Of a stretch of DNA of 64,000 nucleotides, positions 27,322 to 36,664 are shown one piece after another. This stretch comes from Actinokineospora diospyrosa. Lineage in GTDB: Bacteria > Actinomycetota > Actinomycetes > Mycobacteriales > Pseudonocardiaceae. The notes under the pieces were generated by a model that saw nothing but the letters and a program-made list of their open reading frames with translations, was not told where the DNA came from and did no database searches. Position 1 is the stretch's first letter. Each line of letters opens with the position of its first letter. Made by a program: the position numbers and the translations under genes. The DNA lies in contig NZ_JAMTCO010000001.1 in assembly GCF_024171925.1 (NCBI RefSeq), forward strand, positions 1 through 64,000, given 5' to 3'.

Positions 27322-28082
27322 CCGCGCTGATCGAAGCCGACCGGCTGCTCGACGTCCTGGAGACCGAGACCACCCTGCTCGCCGCGGCCACGGTGGGCGC
27401 CGACCCGGACCGCCCGGTCCCCGGCTGCCCCGGCCTCACCGCCGGGGAGACCGCCCGCCACCTGGGCAGCGTCTACCGGATGGCCCTCACCTGGATCCGC
27501 ACCGGCGACCGCCCCACCCGCTGGCAGCGCCAACCGCTCGACGGTGAGCCCTTGGAGCACTACCTGCGAGACGGTCTACGCGCCTTGCTCGGTGAACTGG
27601 AGTCACACCCACCCGACGCCTCTTGTCCTACCTGGCACCCCGAGAACCAGACCTACGGCTTCTGGCGCCGCCGCATGGCCCACGAGGCGACGGTCCACCG
27701 GATCGATGTGCAAGGCGCTGTCGGTGAACCGATCACCCCGGTGCCGGAGGACGTCGCTGTGGACGGCGTGGACGAAGTGCTGACGCTCTGGTTCACCCAC
27801 CGCCTCGCGGTGCTGGGCGTATCAGGCACCCGCGCGACAACGGTGGCGGTTAGAACCGCGGGCCACACCTGGCTGGCCGAAGTGACCACAGATAGGACTA
27901 CCGCCTCACCCGCACCCCTCTTGTCCGCCGAATCGGCAGCGGCAACGGTGACCGGGCCACCACAAGAGCTCTACCTATGGCTATGGGGCCGCAGCGCCGT
28001 CTTCAGCTCAGCAGTAGAACGAGAAGGAGATCTCGACGCCCTGACCCAACTCTGGGCCCTCCTGCGCCTCGCCACCCGCTAG
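27318..28082 (+). CDS. Maleylpyruvate-isomerase family (DinB-like) mycothiol-dependent protein
   Basis: 254-residue protein with an N-terminal DinB-like four-helix domain (MDMPI_N: GLTAGETARHLGSVYRM, then WRRRMAHEATVHRID with the metal-binding His residues H149 and H153-type pair) and a C-terminal sterol-carrier-like domain. Family members use mycothiol as thiol cofactor in isomerisation or detoxification. It starts by GTGA overlap with the HEPN gene and is presumably SOS-co-regulated, an unusual setting for this enzyme family. A strong hairpin follows 3 bp after the stop. Confidence 0.85.
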   Translation: MTALIEADRLLDVLETETTLLAAATVGADPDRPVPGCPGLTAGETARHLGSVYRMALTWIRTGDRPTRWQRQPLDGEPLEHYLRDGLRALLGELESHPPDASCPTWHPENQTYGFWRRRMAHEATVHRIDVQGAVGEPITPVPEDVAVDGVDEVLTLWFTHRLAVLGVSGTRATTVAVRTAGHTWLAEVTTDRTTASPAPLLSAESAAATVTGPPQELYLWLWGRSAVFSSAVEREGDLDALTQLWALLRLATR

Positions 28083-28084
28083 CC

Positions 28085-28125
28085 CCGCCACCGCGCCGCG
28101 CACCCCGCTCGCGGCGCGGTGGCGG
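28085..28125 (+). terminator. Hairpin terminator of the HEPN operon
   Basis: Perfect 16-bp GC-rich stem (28085-28100 with 28110-28125, 9-nt loop) beginning 3 bp after the stop codon. Confidence 0.8.
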
Positions 28126-28211
28126 ATCCACAAAGGACTGGGGTAGGGGTTCGCGCGGCCGCGTGCGGGTGGTGGGAAAAGCACGCGCCGATGCCGGTGG
28201 GCCGGGAGGAC

Positions 28212-28217
28212 TACGGT
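28212..28217 (+). promoter_or_regulatory. -10 box of first VOC gene
   Basis: TACGGT, 7 nt before ATG 28225; supports a leaderless start at that ATG rather than the GTG at 28216. Confidence 0.45.
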
Positions 28218-28224
28218 GTCGGAC

Positions 28225-28932
28225 ATGCCCACCCGCCTGGCGAGCCTCGTGATCGATGCGACCGACCCGGCGGCCGCTGCCCAGTTCTGGTACATCATGC
28301 TCGGCGGCACCGCCACTCCCGGTCGCGGCGGTTGTCACCGCCTTGTCGCCCCTGACCTGGGGGGTTGTGGGCTGGACCTGGCCTTCGTGCCGCAGCGCTG
28401 GGACAAGGCGGCGAAGAACCGGATCCACCTGGACCTGGCCACCGAGAGCCCGCACGAGTACCAGGTGCTGACCTCCCTGGCCGCCGACGTCGGGGCGGTC
28501 GAGGTCAACGTCGGGCAGGGGCCGGGGGTGCCGTGGACGGTGTTCCGGGACCCGGCGGGCAACGAGTTCTGCATCCTGGAACCGGGCGACCTCTACCACC
28601 ACACCGGGCCGCTGGCCGCGCTCGTCGTCGACGCCGCCGACCCCACCCGCCTGGCGACGTTCTGGTCCGCGGCGACCGGGTGGCCGCTGGTGCACACCGA
28701 GGAGAACTCGGCGGCGCTGCGGGCCAGTGAGCGCTCCGGGCCGTGGATCGAGTTCCTGCGCGTGCCCGACCCGCGCCGCGGTCCCAACCGCATCCGGCTC
28801 ACCCTCGCCGCCACCGACGACGAGGCCGACACCAGCCACCTGATCACCCAGGGCGCCACCCACCGCGACGGCGTCTTCCACGACCCGGAGGGCAACGAGT
28901 TCCGGCTCGTCCCCACGCGCGTGTCGACCTGA
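28225..28932 (+). CDS. Double-VOC glyoxalase-like protein (copy 1)
   Basis: 235-residue protein of two vicinal-oxygen-chelate (glyoxalase-like) modules, about 1-120 and 125-235. Each opens with an IDATDPAAAAQFW- or VDAADPTRLATFW-type helix and closes with DP(A/E)GNEF. Usual VOC metal ligands are only partly kept (RIHLDL, GNEFCILE), so the activity is uncertain. Start ATG 28225 matches the N-terminus MPTRL of its paralogue at 30131. Followed 64 bp later by the ECF sigma gene. Confidence 0.85.
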   Translation: MPTRLASLVIDATDPAAAAQFWYIMLGGTATPGRGGCHRLVAPDLGGCGLDLAFVPQRWDKAAKNRIHLDLATESPHEYQVLTSLAADVGAVEVNVGQGPGVPWTVFRDPAGNEFCILEPGDLYHHTGPLAALVVDAADPTRLATFWSAATGWPLVHTEENSAALRASERSGPWIEFLRVPDPRRGPNRIRLTLAATDDEADTSHLITQGATHRDGVFHDPEGNEFRLVPTRVST

Positions 28933-28996
28933 GCCACCGGTGCAGCGGAACCCACCGCCCACCCCGTCTGGGGAGCAGCGGCCGAAAGGGTGGGGG

Positions 28997-29497
28997 ATGG
29001 GGTTCGACGAGTACGTGCGGGACCGCGGGCAGGCACTGCTGCGGTTCGCGTACCTGCTCACCGGCGACCAGCACCTCGCGGAGGACCTGGTGCAGACCGC
29101 GCTGCTCAAGGCGCACAGCCGCTGGCGCCGGGTCGTCGCGGCCGATCACCCCGACGCCTACCTGCGCCGGATCGTGGTGAACGCGCACGTCGACTTCCGG
29201 CGCAGGCGCTCGAGCACCGAGGTCCCGCTGCGCCCCGGTGACGCCTGGTTCGAGTCCGCGAGCTCCGCCGACCACGCCGACGGGGTCGCCGCGCGCGCCC
29301 AGACGTGGGGCGCGCTGGCCGCCCTGCCACCGCGGCAGCGGGCGGTGCTGGTGCTGCGGTTCTACGAGGACCGCGACGACCGCTCCATCGCCGAGCTGCT
29401 CGGCTGCGCGGAGAGCACAGTGCGCTCGCAGGCGTCGCGCGCGTTGAGCAGTCTGCGGGCGACCTGGGCCGAGCCGAAGGAGTCCACCGGTGAGTAG
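28997..29497 (+). CDS. SigE-family ECF RNA polymerase sigma factor
   Basis: 166-residue alternative sigma factor with sigma-70 region 2 (LLRFAYLLTGDQHLAEDLVQ, about 13-75) and region 4 (LPPRQRAVLVLRFYEDRDD and the helix-turn-helix ELLGCAESTVRSQASRAL, about 110-155). Lacks regions 1 and 3. ATG 28997 is preceded by a GAAAGGGTGGGGG purine stretch. The downstream membrane/META-domain gene overlaps by 8 nt and is the probable anti-sigma partner or envelope sensor (inference from coupling and topology). Confidence 0.92.
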   Translation: MGFDEYVRDRGQALLRFAYLLTGDQHLAEDLVQTALLKAHSRWRRVVAADHPDAYLRRIVVNAHVDFRRRRSSTEVPLRPGDAWFESASSADHADGVAARAQTWGALAALPPRQRAVLVLRFYEDRDDRSIAELLGCAESTVRSQASRALSSLRATWAEPKESTGE

Positions 29498-30071
29498 CGG
29501 GGAGGGCGCGATGGACGAGGTGGAGCGGCGGTTGCGCTCGACCTTCACCGAGCAGGCGGCCGCGGTGGCGGGTGAGGACCTGCTGTTCGCGGTCCACCAG
29601 CGGCTCCGCAGACGCCGGGTCACGCGCCTGGTGTCCGCCGCCGCGGTCGTGCTGCTCGCCCTGATCGGCGGCGGCGTCGCGCTCCGCGTCGGCACCGAGT
29701 CCACCACGAGCACCGCGGCGGGGGCGATCGCGCCACCCGCCGCCGGGCTGACGGGCACCTGGGAACCGGTGTCGATCGTGGGCGACTCCCAGGCCCAACC
29801 CGCGCTCCGCCCCCAACCACCCCTGATCCGCTTCGCCCCGGACGGCCGCTGGACGGCCTCCGACGGCTGCAACGCCTCCCAGGGCCGCTACACCGCAGGC
29901 GGCACCTCGTTCACCGCCACACCCGAGGGCGGCACGACCTACATCGCGTGCGCCAACGTCCCCAACCAGGCCGTGCTGACCGCCGCCGCCACCTACCAAC
30001 TCCAAGGCGACAACCTGACCTTCTACGACGCCGCGGGCAAAGCGCTGGGCACCTACCGGCGAGCGGGCTGA
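29490..30071 (+). CDS. Membrane-anchored META-domain protein, sigma-coupled
   Basis: 193 residues: an N-terminal cytosolic helix (1-45, MDEVERRLRSTFTEQAAAVA), a transmembrane helix (about 46-67) and an extracytoplasmic META/HslJ-like domain (LTGTWEPVSIVG ... ASDGCNASQGRYT ... TYIACANVPNQ ... GDNLTFYDAAGKALGTY). HslJ domains are associated with stress or heat-type envelope functions. GTG start at 29490 overlaps the sigma factor stop, so translation is coupled. The cytosolic segment is short and lacks a ZAS motif, so an anti-sigma role is plausible but unproven. Confidence 0.8.
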   Translation: MSSGEGAMDEVERRLRSTFTEQAAAVAGEDLLFAVHQRLRRRRVTRLVSAAAVVLLALIGGGVALRVGTESTTSTAAGAIAPPAAGLTGTWEPVSIVGDSQAQPALRPQPPLIRFAPDGRWTASDGCNASQGRYTAGGTSFTATPEGGTTYIACANVPNQAVLTAAATYQLQGDNLTFYDAAGKALGTYRRAG

Positions 30072-30118
30072 CGCACCGGCAGTTCGGTGGGCTTTCAGCG
30101 GGAAACGGTCACCTGCAC

Positions 30119-30124
30119 TAGCGT
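30119..30124 (+). promoter_or_regulatory. -10 box of second VOC gene
   Basis: TAGCGT, 6 nt before ATG 30131, leaderless geometry. Confidence 0.45.
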
Positions 30125-30130
30125 CCAGGC

Positions 30131-30859
30131 ATGCCGACCCGCTTGGTCAACGTCGTGGTGGACGCCGCTGATCCGCCTGCCTTAGCGCGCTTCTGGGCCG
30201 ATCTGCTGGGCTGGGCGGCGACGCAGGCCGACAGCGGCGAGGTCGACGTGTCCGCGCCGCCGGAGGACGGCTGGTGGATGGACCTGGTGTTCGTCCCGGT
30301 GGTCGAGCCCAAGCGGGTCAAGAACCGGGTGCACCTGGACCTGTCCAGCCACTCCCCGACCGACCAGGACGCCACCGTCCGCCGGGCCCTCAGCCTGGGC
30401 GCGGTCCCGGTCGAACTGGGCCAGGGCGCCGTGCCGTGGGTGGTCCTGGCCGACCCCGAGGGCAACGAGTTCTGCGTCCTGGAACCCCGCCCCGAATACG
30501 CCACCACCGGCGCCATAGCCGCCATCGTCGTCGACGCCGCGAACCCCAGCGCCCAAGCCACCTTCTGGGCAGCCGCCACCACCCTGCGCATAGTCCGTGA
30601 CGAGCCCGGCTTCGCCTCACTGCACGCCAACGACCACCACGGCCCCTGGCTGGAGTTCCTCCGCATCGACGACCCCAAGATCACCAAGAACCGCCTCCAC
30701 CTGGACATCGCCCCCCACCCCGGCGAAGACCAACACCAGGCCGTCGCCCGCCTCCGCTCGCTGGGCGCGACCCCCGTCAACATCGGCCAAGCAGACGCCC
30801 CCTGGGTCGTGCTGACCGATCCCGAAGGCAACGAGTTCTGCGTCCTCACCCCCCGCTGA
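30131..30859 (+). CDS. Double-VOC glyoxalase-like protein (copy 2)
   Basis: 242-residue paralogue of the 28225 gene with the same two-module design: MPTRLVNVVVDAADPPALARFW opening (module 1) and IVVDAANPSAQATFW (module 2), each ending DPEGNEFCVL. Module 1 and 2 both keep KNR(V/L)HLD(L/I). Substrate unknown; double-VOC proteins of this type often bind or degrade small hydrophobic ligands. The two copies bracket the sigma/META pair, which suggests local duplication. The second half is rich in C-ending codons with long GCC/CCC runs compared with the first half. Confidence 0.85.
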   Translation: MPTRLVNVVVDAADPPALARFWADLLGWAATQADSGEVDVSAPPEDGWWMDLVFVPVVEPKRVKNRVHLDLSSHSPTDQDATVRRALSLGAVPVELGQGAVPWVVLADPEGNEFCVLEPRPEYATTGAIAAIVVDAANPSAQATFWAAATTLRIVRDEPGFASLHANDHHGPWLEFLRIDDPKITKNRLHLDIAPHPGEDQHQAVARLRSLGATPVNIGQADAPWVVLTDPEGNEFCVLTPR

Positions 30860-31049
30860 CCCCTTCACCCCCACAGCTGGCCGCCTCAGAAGCGCCAATG
30901 CCAGGCCCCGGCAACCAGAGCGCCTTCGCTTTCCCCAGAAGTCACCGGTGTTCAGAACACCCTCGACTCCGACCACTGGACACTCAGTAGCCGCAGGCCA
31001 TTCACTCCGACCCCACACTCCTCGGAAGCCGTGGTTGTCACCCGGGCGC

Positions 31050-31513
31050 CCTACTCCCGACCGCCCAAGCCCAGCCACTGGACACCAAGAAACCGTCGGT
31101 ACCAGCCCAGCCCCGTCAGGTCCGGCCTCAGCCCACCTGGCCAGCCATTGGGCTGGAGGAAGTCGTTGGTGCCAGCCCGACTTCCATCAGGCCCGCCCCA
31201 GCCCACCTGCTCAGTCCGTAGACACTCGGACCGTCGGTGCCATCCCGCCCCCGCCAGGTCCGCCTCAGCCCGTCTGCTCAGCGCGTGGACAGTCGGAGTC
31301 GCTGGTGTCAGCCCGACTTCCATCAGGTCCGCCCCAGCCCACAGTGCCAGCCCCTGGACACTCGGACCCGTCGGTGCCAACTGGCCTTCCGTCAGGTCTG
31401 CCCCAACCCACCTGCTCAGCCCTGGACACTCGGAACGGCCGGTGCCATCCCAGCCCGCTCTCGGCTGCCCTGCCAACCCAGCACCTGGACAGTCGGACTC
31501 GCTGGTGCCAACT
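31050..31513. repeat. ~70-bp tandem repeat array, island 4
   Basis: About six imperfect units of 67-71 bp with the same phrase order as in island 2; the unit touching the inverted repeat is the same special variant as in islands 1 and 3. Confidence 0.88.
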
Positions 31514-31657
31514 GCTCGATGGGGCGGACTTGTTTTGCGTGGGGGGACAACACCCGTAGCGTTTCCTCGCGGCAGGGCCAGTCTTTTCGGCCCCTGCTTT
31601 GCGGACCTGCCACGGGTGTTGTAGAGGCCCCACGCAAAACAAGTTCGCCCCATCGAG
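31514..31657. repeat. 144-bp inverted repeat, island 4
   Basis: Arms begin CTCGATGGGGCG at 31514 and, on the opposite strand, at 31657. One arm has GCGTGGGGGGACAACACCCG, the other the GCGTGGGGCCTC variant, the same asymmetry as in islands 2 and 3. Confidence 0.9.
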
Positions 31658-31798
31658 CTTGTCGCATTGTCGCGGATCAGATGCAATGCCGAAGGCGAGC
31701 CGTTTACCGGAGCCGAAGGCGGAGGCCCGAATCTCTTGCCCCGCATCCCCAGCAACGGCTGACGTCAAGATCAACCTGATCGAAAGCCCCAAATACAC

Positions 31799-31871
31799 AG
31801 CTTACCGAAGCACGCCGACAACCGGGAGCGTCAAGCAACAGCCTGTGGACAACCAGAACCGTTGTGGGCAA
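31799..31871 (-). promoter_or_regulatory. Damage-type promoter module B of island 4
   Basis: Boxes TTGCCCACA (31863-31871) and TTGTCCACA (31844-31852), 19 bp apart; TTGTCGGCG-N8-TAAGCT with the -10 at 31799-31804. Only one mismatch to TTGTCRGTG-N8-TANNNT. Confidence 0.65.
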
Positions 31872-31927
31872 CCGCCCGCCACAATTGGCACCGCAAGATC
31901 ATCTGCCGCGAGAGGCCCCCGATGTAT

Positions 31928-32001
31928 AGCTTACCGTGCACCGCCGACAAACCGGCAGTAGTGACCGGCGCCCTGTGGGCAACTGAAGGCGTTGTGGACA
32001 A
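31928..32001 (-). promoter_or_regulatory. Damage-type promoter module A of island 4
   Basis: Boxes TTGTCCACA (31993-32001) and TTGCCCACA (31974-31982), 19 bp apart; TTGTCGGCG-N8-TAAGCT with the -10 at 31928-31933, 49 nt from the second box. Confidence 0.65.
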
Positions 32002-32019
32002 TCGCTCAGTAAGCGGCCC

Positions 32020-35000
32020 TCAAGCTCGCAATCGCAATCCTTTGGGGGTGGCTCGGAAACCGGCATCTCGCAGGACTGCCGCTAGGGCGGAGGTCAATGC
32101 CACCTCTCCGTCTGCTTTCTCTACCGACAAGCTCCCCAACCACCCCTCCCGGACGGCCCTTGATAGCGCGCCGGCGCCTGCGCGGAGCAATGTGTCGTTG
32201 TCGGTGAAGGAAAGTAGGGTCTTTCCTCCGCGTTCTACGTAGATCACGGGTACTCCATCGACGAGTACGGCGAGGGCGCCTGCTTTGCGGGCGGGGCGGT
32301 GTTTGCCTTCGCCGACGGGGGCGGGCCAGTCGAGGGCGGCGCCGTAGGGCTGGGCGGGGTCGGCTGCGGCTAGGACTACTGCGTCATGGGTGGGGGTTGG
32401 TGTGGCGGGGTGTTGCAGGCTTGCGGGGATGGGCCAGCCTTCGGCGACTACTACGTCGGGTTGGGGGGTGGGGGTGTCCGGGCGGGACAGGGCTCGTAGG
32501 CGATCTACTGCGCCTCGGGCGGCGAATTGGGCGGCGCCTAGGCCTTCTACGACGTAGCCGCGGATGATTTGGCCGGAGTCTTCCATGGCGCGTAGCACCT
32601 TGTAGACGCCGCTGAATCCGCCTACGACGCGTTCGGTGTCTAGGGCGCCGCGAGTGAGGACGCCGTGTCGCTCTAGGAATGCCTCGGCGCGGGCGTGTGC
32701 TCGGCGAGTGGGGTCTTCTTCGCGTGGTATGACCAAGGACCAGCGGCCGCCCACGGTCGGCGGGCCTGTGCGGCTTGGCATGACGGGGCGTGCGGTGCGC
32801 AGGCGGGCGTACCGGCCGCGTGGGGGAGTGCGGCGTGGTTTGTGGGTGGCGCCCTTGCCTGCGACTAGGGCCCGTAGGGGCGCGATTGTGTCGTTGGTGA
32901 CGAGGCCGCCCCACACTAGGTCCCACAGGGCGGTCACTACGTCCGGGTCGTCCGGGGCCTCTGCGCCGCCGTCGAGGAGGACGGCGCTGGTTCGGTCGAC
33001 GATCTGGCGGAAGAATAGAGCGCCACTGTCCAAAGAAGACAGGACTGCCGTGTGCAGCGGGGTGTCGGGGACGGCTTCCTCCACCTCCGGTAGCAATAGA
33101 TCCGCCACATCCGTTGGTGCCAAGGCGATCCAACCGTCGCCACCAGCCAAGGAACCGCTACCGCACCAGGTAACCTCGCCTGCCGCTGTCAGCTCATCTA
33201 GCAGCGCGGGCGTGTACCCCGGCAACCGCGCAGGCAGGATCAACGACTCCACCGCGCTTGCAGGCAACGGTGCCCCTGCCAGCTGCTCCACCACCGACAG
33301 CACATCGTCTGCGGTTGGGGCTGACCGCAACCGGCGGCCAATCCCGTGCCAGCTCGGCAAGAACCGACCCAGCGCGGCAGGCTCAACCGGCTCGACTTCG
33401 GCCCGCAGCCGGGCCAGCGATGCCCGGCGCAATCGGCGCAGCACCTCGGCGTCGCAGTACTCGGTGTGCGTGCCGCCCGGTCGCAACTCACCGCGCACCA
33501 ACCTGCCGGACCCCGCGAGCCGCTCCAACACCCCCGTCACCACCGACACGCCCAGCCCGAACCGGGTTGCCGCCTCCGAGGCTGGAAACGGACCGTGCGT
33601 GCGGGCGTACCGGGCCAGCAGGTCGCCGACCGGGTCCGCCACCGGCTCGGTGAACGCCTCCGGCACCCCCACCGGCAACGCCGTCCCCAAGGCGTCGCGG
33701 ACCCGTCCGGCGTCCTCGATCGCGATGAAGCGTTCCTCTCCCGCGATCCGCACCCGCAACACCCGCCGCGCGTCGACCAACTCGGTCAACCACTCCGGCA
33801 GCACGCCGCGCTCGGCCGCCTCCGCCTCGGACAGATCGCCCAGGAACCGCAGCAGGTCGGCGGTGTCCTCGGCGTGCCTGGCGTGCCGCTTGGGGTCCAG
33901 CCGCTGCAGCGACCGCTCCACCTCGGCCAGCACCTCGGGGTCGAGCAGTTCGCGGATCGCCTCCGACCCGAGCAACTCGGCCAGCAGGGCGCTGTCGAGC
34001 GACAGCGCGGCCGCCCGCCGCTCCGCCAGCGGCACGTCCACCCCGTAGAGGAACATGCCCACGTACCCGAACAGCAGGCTGCGCGCGAACGGCGACGCCG
34101 ACGGGGTCTCCACCTCGACCACCCGCACCCGCCTGGCTCGCACGTCCGACATCAACTCCCGCAGCCCGGCCACGTCGTAGACGTCCTGCAGGCACTCCCG
34201 CATGGCCTCCAGCACCACCGGGAACTGCTCGTACTTCGCCGCGACCGACAGCAGTTGCGCCGACCGCTGCCGCTGCTGCCACAGCGGGGTCCGCCGCCGG
34301 GGATCGCGCCGGGGCAGCAACAACGACCGCGCCGCGCACTCGCGGAACCGGGACGCGAACAGCGCCGACCCGCCCACCTCGGCGACCACGACCTGCTCGA
34401 CCTCCTCCGGGTCCAGCAGCACGTCCTCGACCCCGGCCACCACCTCTTGGCCGCTGTCGTCGACCGCGTCCGGCAGCCGCACCACGATCCCGTCGTCGGA
34501 GTGCGCGATCTGCGCGTCCACCCCGCGCCGCTCCCGCAGCCGCGCCCCGATCGCCAACGCCCACGGCGCGTTCACCTGCGCCCCGAACGGCGAGTGCACC
34601 ACCAGCCGCCAGTCGCCCAGTTCGTCGCGGAACCGCTCCACCAGCACGGTCCGGTCGTCGGGGATGTGCCGGGTCGCCTCCCGCTGCTCGCCCAGGTACG
34701 CCAGCAGGTTGTCGGTCGCCCACTCGTCCAGCCCGGCCGTCGCGGCCCGCGCCCGCGCCGCCGGTTCGTCCACAGCGGACAGTTCGCGGACGAACGCGCC
34801 CAGCGCCCGACCCAGCTCCAGCGGCCGTCCCGGCGCATCGCCCTTCCAGAACGGCATCCGCGCGGGCTCACCCGGCGCAGGCGTGACGATCACCCGGTCG
34901 TGGGTGATGTCCTGCACCCGCCACGCCGAGGTGCCCAGCAGGAACGTGTCGCCCACCCTGGACTCGTAGACCATCTCCTCGTCCAGCTCACCGACCCGCG

Positions 35001-36657
35001 ACCCCGCGCCGCGCTCGTTCGGCGGTGTCATCACGGTGAACAGGCCGCGGTCGGGGATGGTGCCGCCGGAGGTGACCGCCAGCCGCTGCGCGCCGGGACG
35101 CCCGCGCAGCTCGCCGCTGATCCGGTCCCAGGTGATCCGCGGCCGCAGCTCGCCGAACTCCTCGCTCGGGTACCGGCCCGCCAGCATGTCCAGCACCGAG
35201 TACAGCGCCGAGTCCGGCAGCGACGCGTACGGCGCTGCCCGCCGCACCAGCGCGGCCAACTCGGTCACCGTCCACGGTTCCAGCGCCACCATCGCCACGA
35301 CGTGCTGGGCCAGCACGTCGAGCGGGTTGCGCGGGTAGCGGACGGCCTCGATGGCCCCGCCCGCCATCCGCTCGGCGACCACCGCGCAGGACACCAGGTC
35401 GCCGCGGAACTTCGGGAACATCACCCCGCGCGAGACCGCCCCCACCTGGTGGCCCGCGCGCCCGACCCGCTGCATCCCGGCCGCCACCGTCGGCGGCGCC
35501 TCGATCTGCACCACCAGGTCGACCGCGCCCATGTCGATGCCCAGCTCCAGCGAGGAGGTCGCCACCACGCACGGCAGCCGTCCGGACTTGAGGTCCTCCT
35601 CGACCAGGGTCCGCTGCTCGCGCGACATCGACCCGTGGTGCGCTCTGGCCACCACCGGCTCGACCATCGTGGTCAGCCCGGACTGCCCGATCGCCTCGGC
35701 CGGGAACCGCGCGAGCGCCTCGGACTCCTCGCTGGCCAGTTCGTTGAGCCGCGCGGTCATCCGCTCGGCCAGCCTGCGCGAGTTGGCGAACACGATGGTC
35801 GAGCGGTGCTCGCGCACCAGCTCCAGCACCCGCTGCTCCACCATCGGCCAGATCGACGGCCGCTGCTGCGCCTCCGGCGCGTCCGGGTCGACCGGCGCCG
35901 CGGGACCCTCGCCCAGGCTCGCCATGTCCGCCACCGGCACCTCGACGCTGACCTGAACCGTTTTCGCGATCTTCGGCCGGACCAGGGTGACCGGGCGGCC
36001 ACCGCAGAGGTACCCGCTGACCTCCTCCACCGGCCGCACCGTCGCCGACAACCCGATGCGCTGCGCGGGCCGCTCCAGCAGCGCGTCCAACCGCTCCAGC
36101 GACACCGCCAGGTGCGAGCCGCGCTTGGTGCCCGCCACCGCGTGCACCTCGTCGAGGATCACCGTGCGCACCCCGCGCAGCGACTCCCGCGCCGCCGAGG
36201 TCAGCAGCAGGAACAGCGACTCGGGGGTGGTGACCAGCACGTCCGGCGGCGTCCTGGCGAACGAGCGGCGCTCGTCGGCCGGGGTGTCGCCGGTGCGCGT
36301 CCCGACCGTGATGTCCGGTTCCGGCAGGTCGAGCCGGTGCGCGGCCTGCCGGATGCCCGCCAGCGGCGCGCGCAGGTTGCGCTGCACGTCCACCGCCAAC
36401 GCCTTGAGCGGGGACACGTACAGCACCCGGCACCGCTTCTTGGGATCGCTGGGGACCCCCTCGTGCGCGAGCCGGTCCAGCGCCCACAGGAACGCGGCGA
36501 GCGTCTTGCCGGACCCGGTCGGCGCGACCACGAGCGCGTGCTCACCCGCCGCGGCCGCCCGCCACGCCCCGGCCTGGGCGTCGGTCGGCGCGGCGAAGGC
36601 CCCGCCGAACCAGTGCCGGGTCGGGGCGGTGAACAGGTCGAGCGCGTCGGTCGTCAC
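32020..36657 (-). CDS. lhr: Lhr-type large ATP-dependent DNA helicase
   Basis: 1545-residue superfamily 2 helicase involved in DNA repair. Motifs: Walker A APTGSGKT (45-52), DEVH box (169-172), SAT-type motif SATVRP, and motif VI QRVGRAGH; then the Lhr winged-helix, beta-barrel and long C-terminal domains, giving the family's typical ~1500-residue length. Mycobacterial Lhr translocates 3'-5' and is reported as damage-induced. GTG 36657 is chosen because it lies exactly 7 nt after TAACCA, the -10 of a damage-type promoter. Codon use in the first and last few hundred bases of the 3' end (32040-33100) is visibly more relaxed (more T/A third bases) than in the rest. Confidence 0.95.
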   Translation of the reverse strand: MTTDALDLFTAPTRHWFGGAFAAPTDAQAGAWRAAAAGEHALVVAPTGSGKTLAAFLWALDRLAHEGVPSDPKKRCRVLYVSPLKALAVDVQRNLRAPLAGIRQAAHRLDLPEPDITVGTRTGDTPADERRSFARTPPDVLVTTPESLFLLLTSAARESLRGVRTVILDEVHAVAGTKRGSHLAVSLERLDALLERPAQRIGLSATVRPVEEVSGYLCGGRPVTLVRPKIAKTVQVSVEVPVADMASLGEGPAAPVDPDAPEAQQRPSIWPMVEQRVLELVREHRSTIVFANSRRLAERMTARLNELASEESEALARFPAEAIGQSGLTTMVEPVVARAHHGSMSREQRTLVEEDLKSGRLPCVVATSSLELGIDMGAVDLVVQIEAPPTVAAGMQRVGRAGHQVGAVSRGVMFPKFRGDLVSCAVVAERMAGGAIEAVRYPRNPLDVLAQHVVAMVALEPWTVTELAALVRRAAPYASLPDSALYSVLDMLAGRYPSEEFGELRPRITWDRISGELRGRPGAQRLAVTSGGTIPDRGLFTVMTPPNERGAGSRVGELDEEMVYESRVGDTFLLGTSAWRVQDITHDRVIVTPAPGEPARMPFWKGDAPGRPLELGRALGAFVRELSAVDEPAARARAATAGLDEWATDNLLAYLGEQREATRHIPDDRTVLVERFRDELGDWRLVVHSPFGAQVNAPWALAIGARLRERRGVDAQIAHSDDGIVVRLPDAVDDSGQEVVAGVEDVLLDPEEVEQVVVAEVGGSALFASRFRECAARSLLLPRRDPRRRTPLWQQRQRSAQLLSVAAKYEQFPVVLEAMRECLQDVYDVAGLRELMSDVRARRVRVVEVETPSASPFARSLLFGYVGMFLYGVDVPLAERRAAALSLDSALLAELLGSEAIRELLDPEVLAEVERSLQRLDPKRHARHAEDTADLLRFLGDLSEAEAAERGVLPEWLTELVDARRVLRVRIAGEERFIAIEDAGRVRDALGTALPVGVPEAFTEPVADPVGDLLARYARTHGPFPASEAATRFGLGVSVVTGVLERLAGSGRLVRGELRPGGTHTEYCDAEVLRRLRRASLARLRAEVEPVEPAALGRFLPSWHGIGRRLRSAPTADDVLSVVEQLAGAPLPASAVESLILPARLPGYTPALLDELTAAGEVTWCGSGSLAGGDGWIALAPTDVADLLLPEVEEAVPDTPLHTAVLSSLDSGALFFRQIVDRTSAVLLDGGAEAPDDPDVVTALWDLVWGGLVTNDTIAPLRALVAGKGATHKPRRTPPRGRYARLRTARPVMPSRTGPPTVGGRWSLVIPREEDPTRRAHARAEAFLERHGVLTRGALDTERVVGGFSGVYKVLRAMEDSGQIIRGYVVEGLGAAQFAARGAVDRLRALSRPDTPTPQPDVVVAEGWPIPASLQHPATPTPTHDAVVLAAADPAQPYGAALDWPAPVGEGKHRPARKAGALAVLVDGVPVIYVERGGKTLLSFTDNDTLLRAGAGALSRAVREGWLGSLSVEKADGEVALTSALAAVLRDAGFRATPKGLRLRA

Positions 36658-36664
36658 GGTCCCA

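Larger units (their letters stand above)
31514..31921 (-). ncRNA. Candidate non-coding transcript of island 4
   Basis: Predicted minus-strand starts near 31921 and 31792; would carry leader and inverted repeat and possibly the tandem repeats. A one-base change in a C-run of the leader shifts all frames relative to island 2, arguing against coding. Confidence 0.35.
30860..32019. repeat. Island 4: complete composite repeat between convergent genes
   Basis: Minus-strand oriented like island 2: promoter modules 32001-31928 and 31871-31799, leader 31658-31798, inverted repeat 31514-31657, tandem repeats about 31050-31513 (units 67-71 bp; the (G/A)TCAGG phrase at 31115, 31186, 31322 and 31391, and GCCAGG at 31253). 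Bases 30860-31050 hold only degraded units. It lies between the VOC stop and the lhr stop. Confidence 0.9.
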
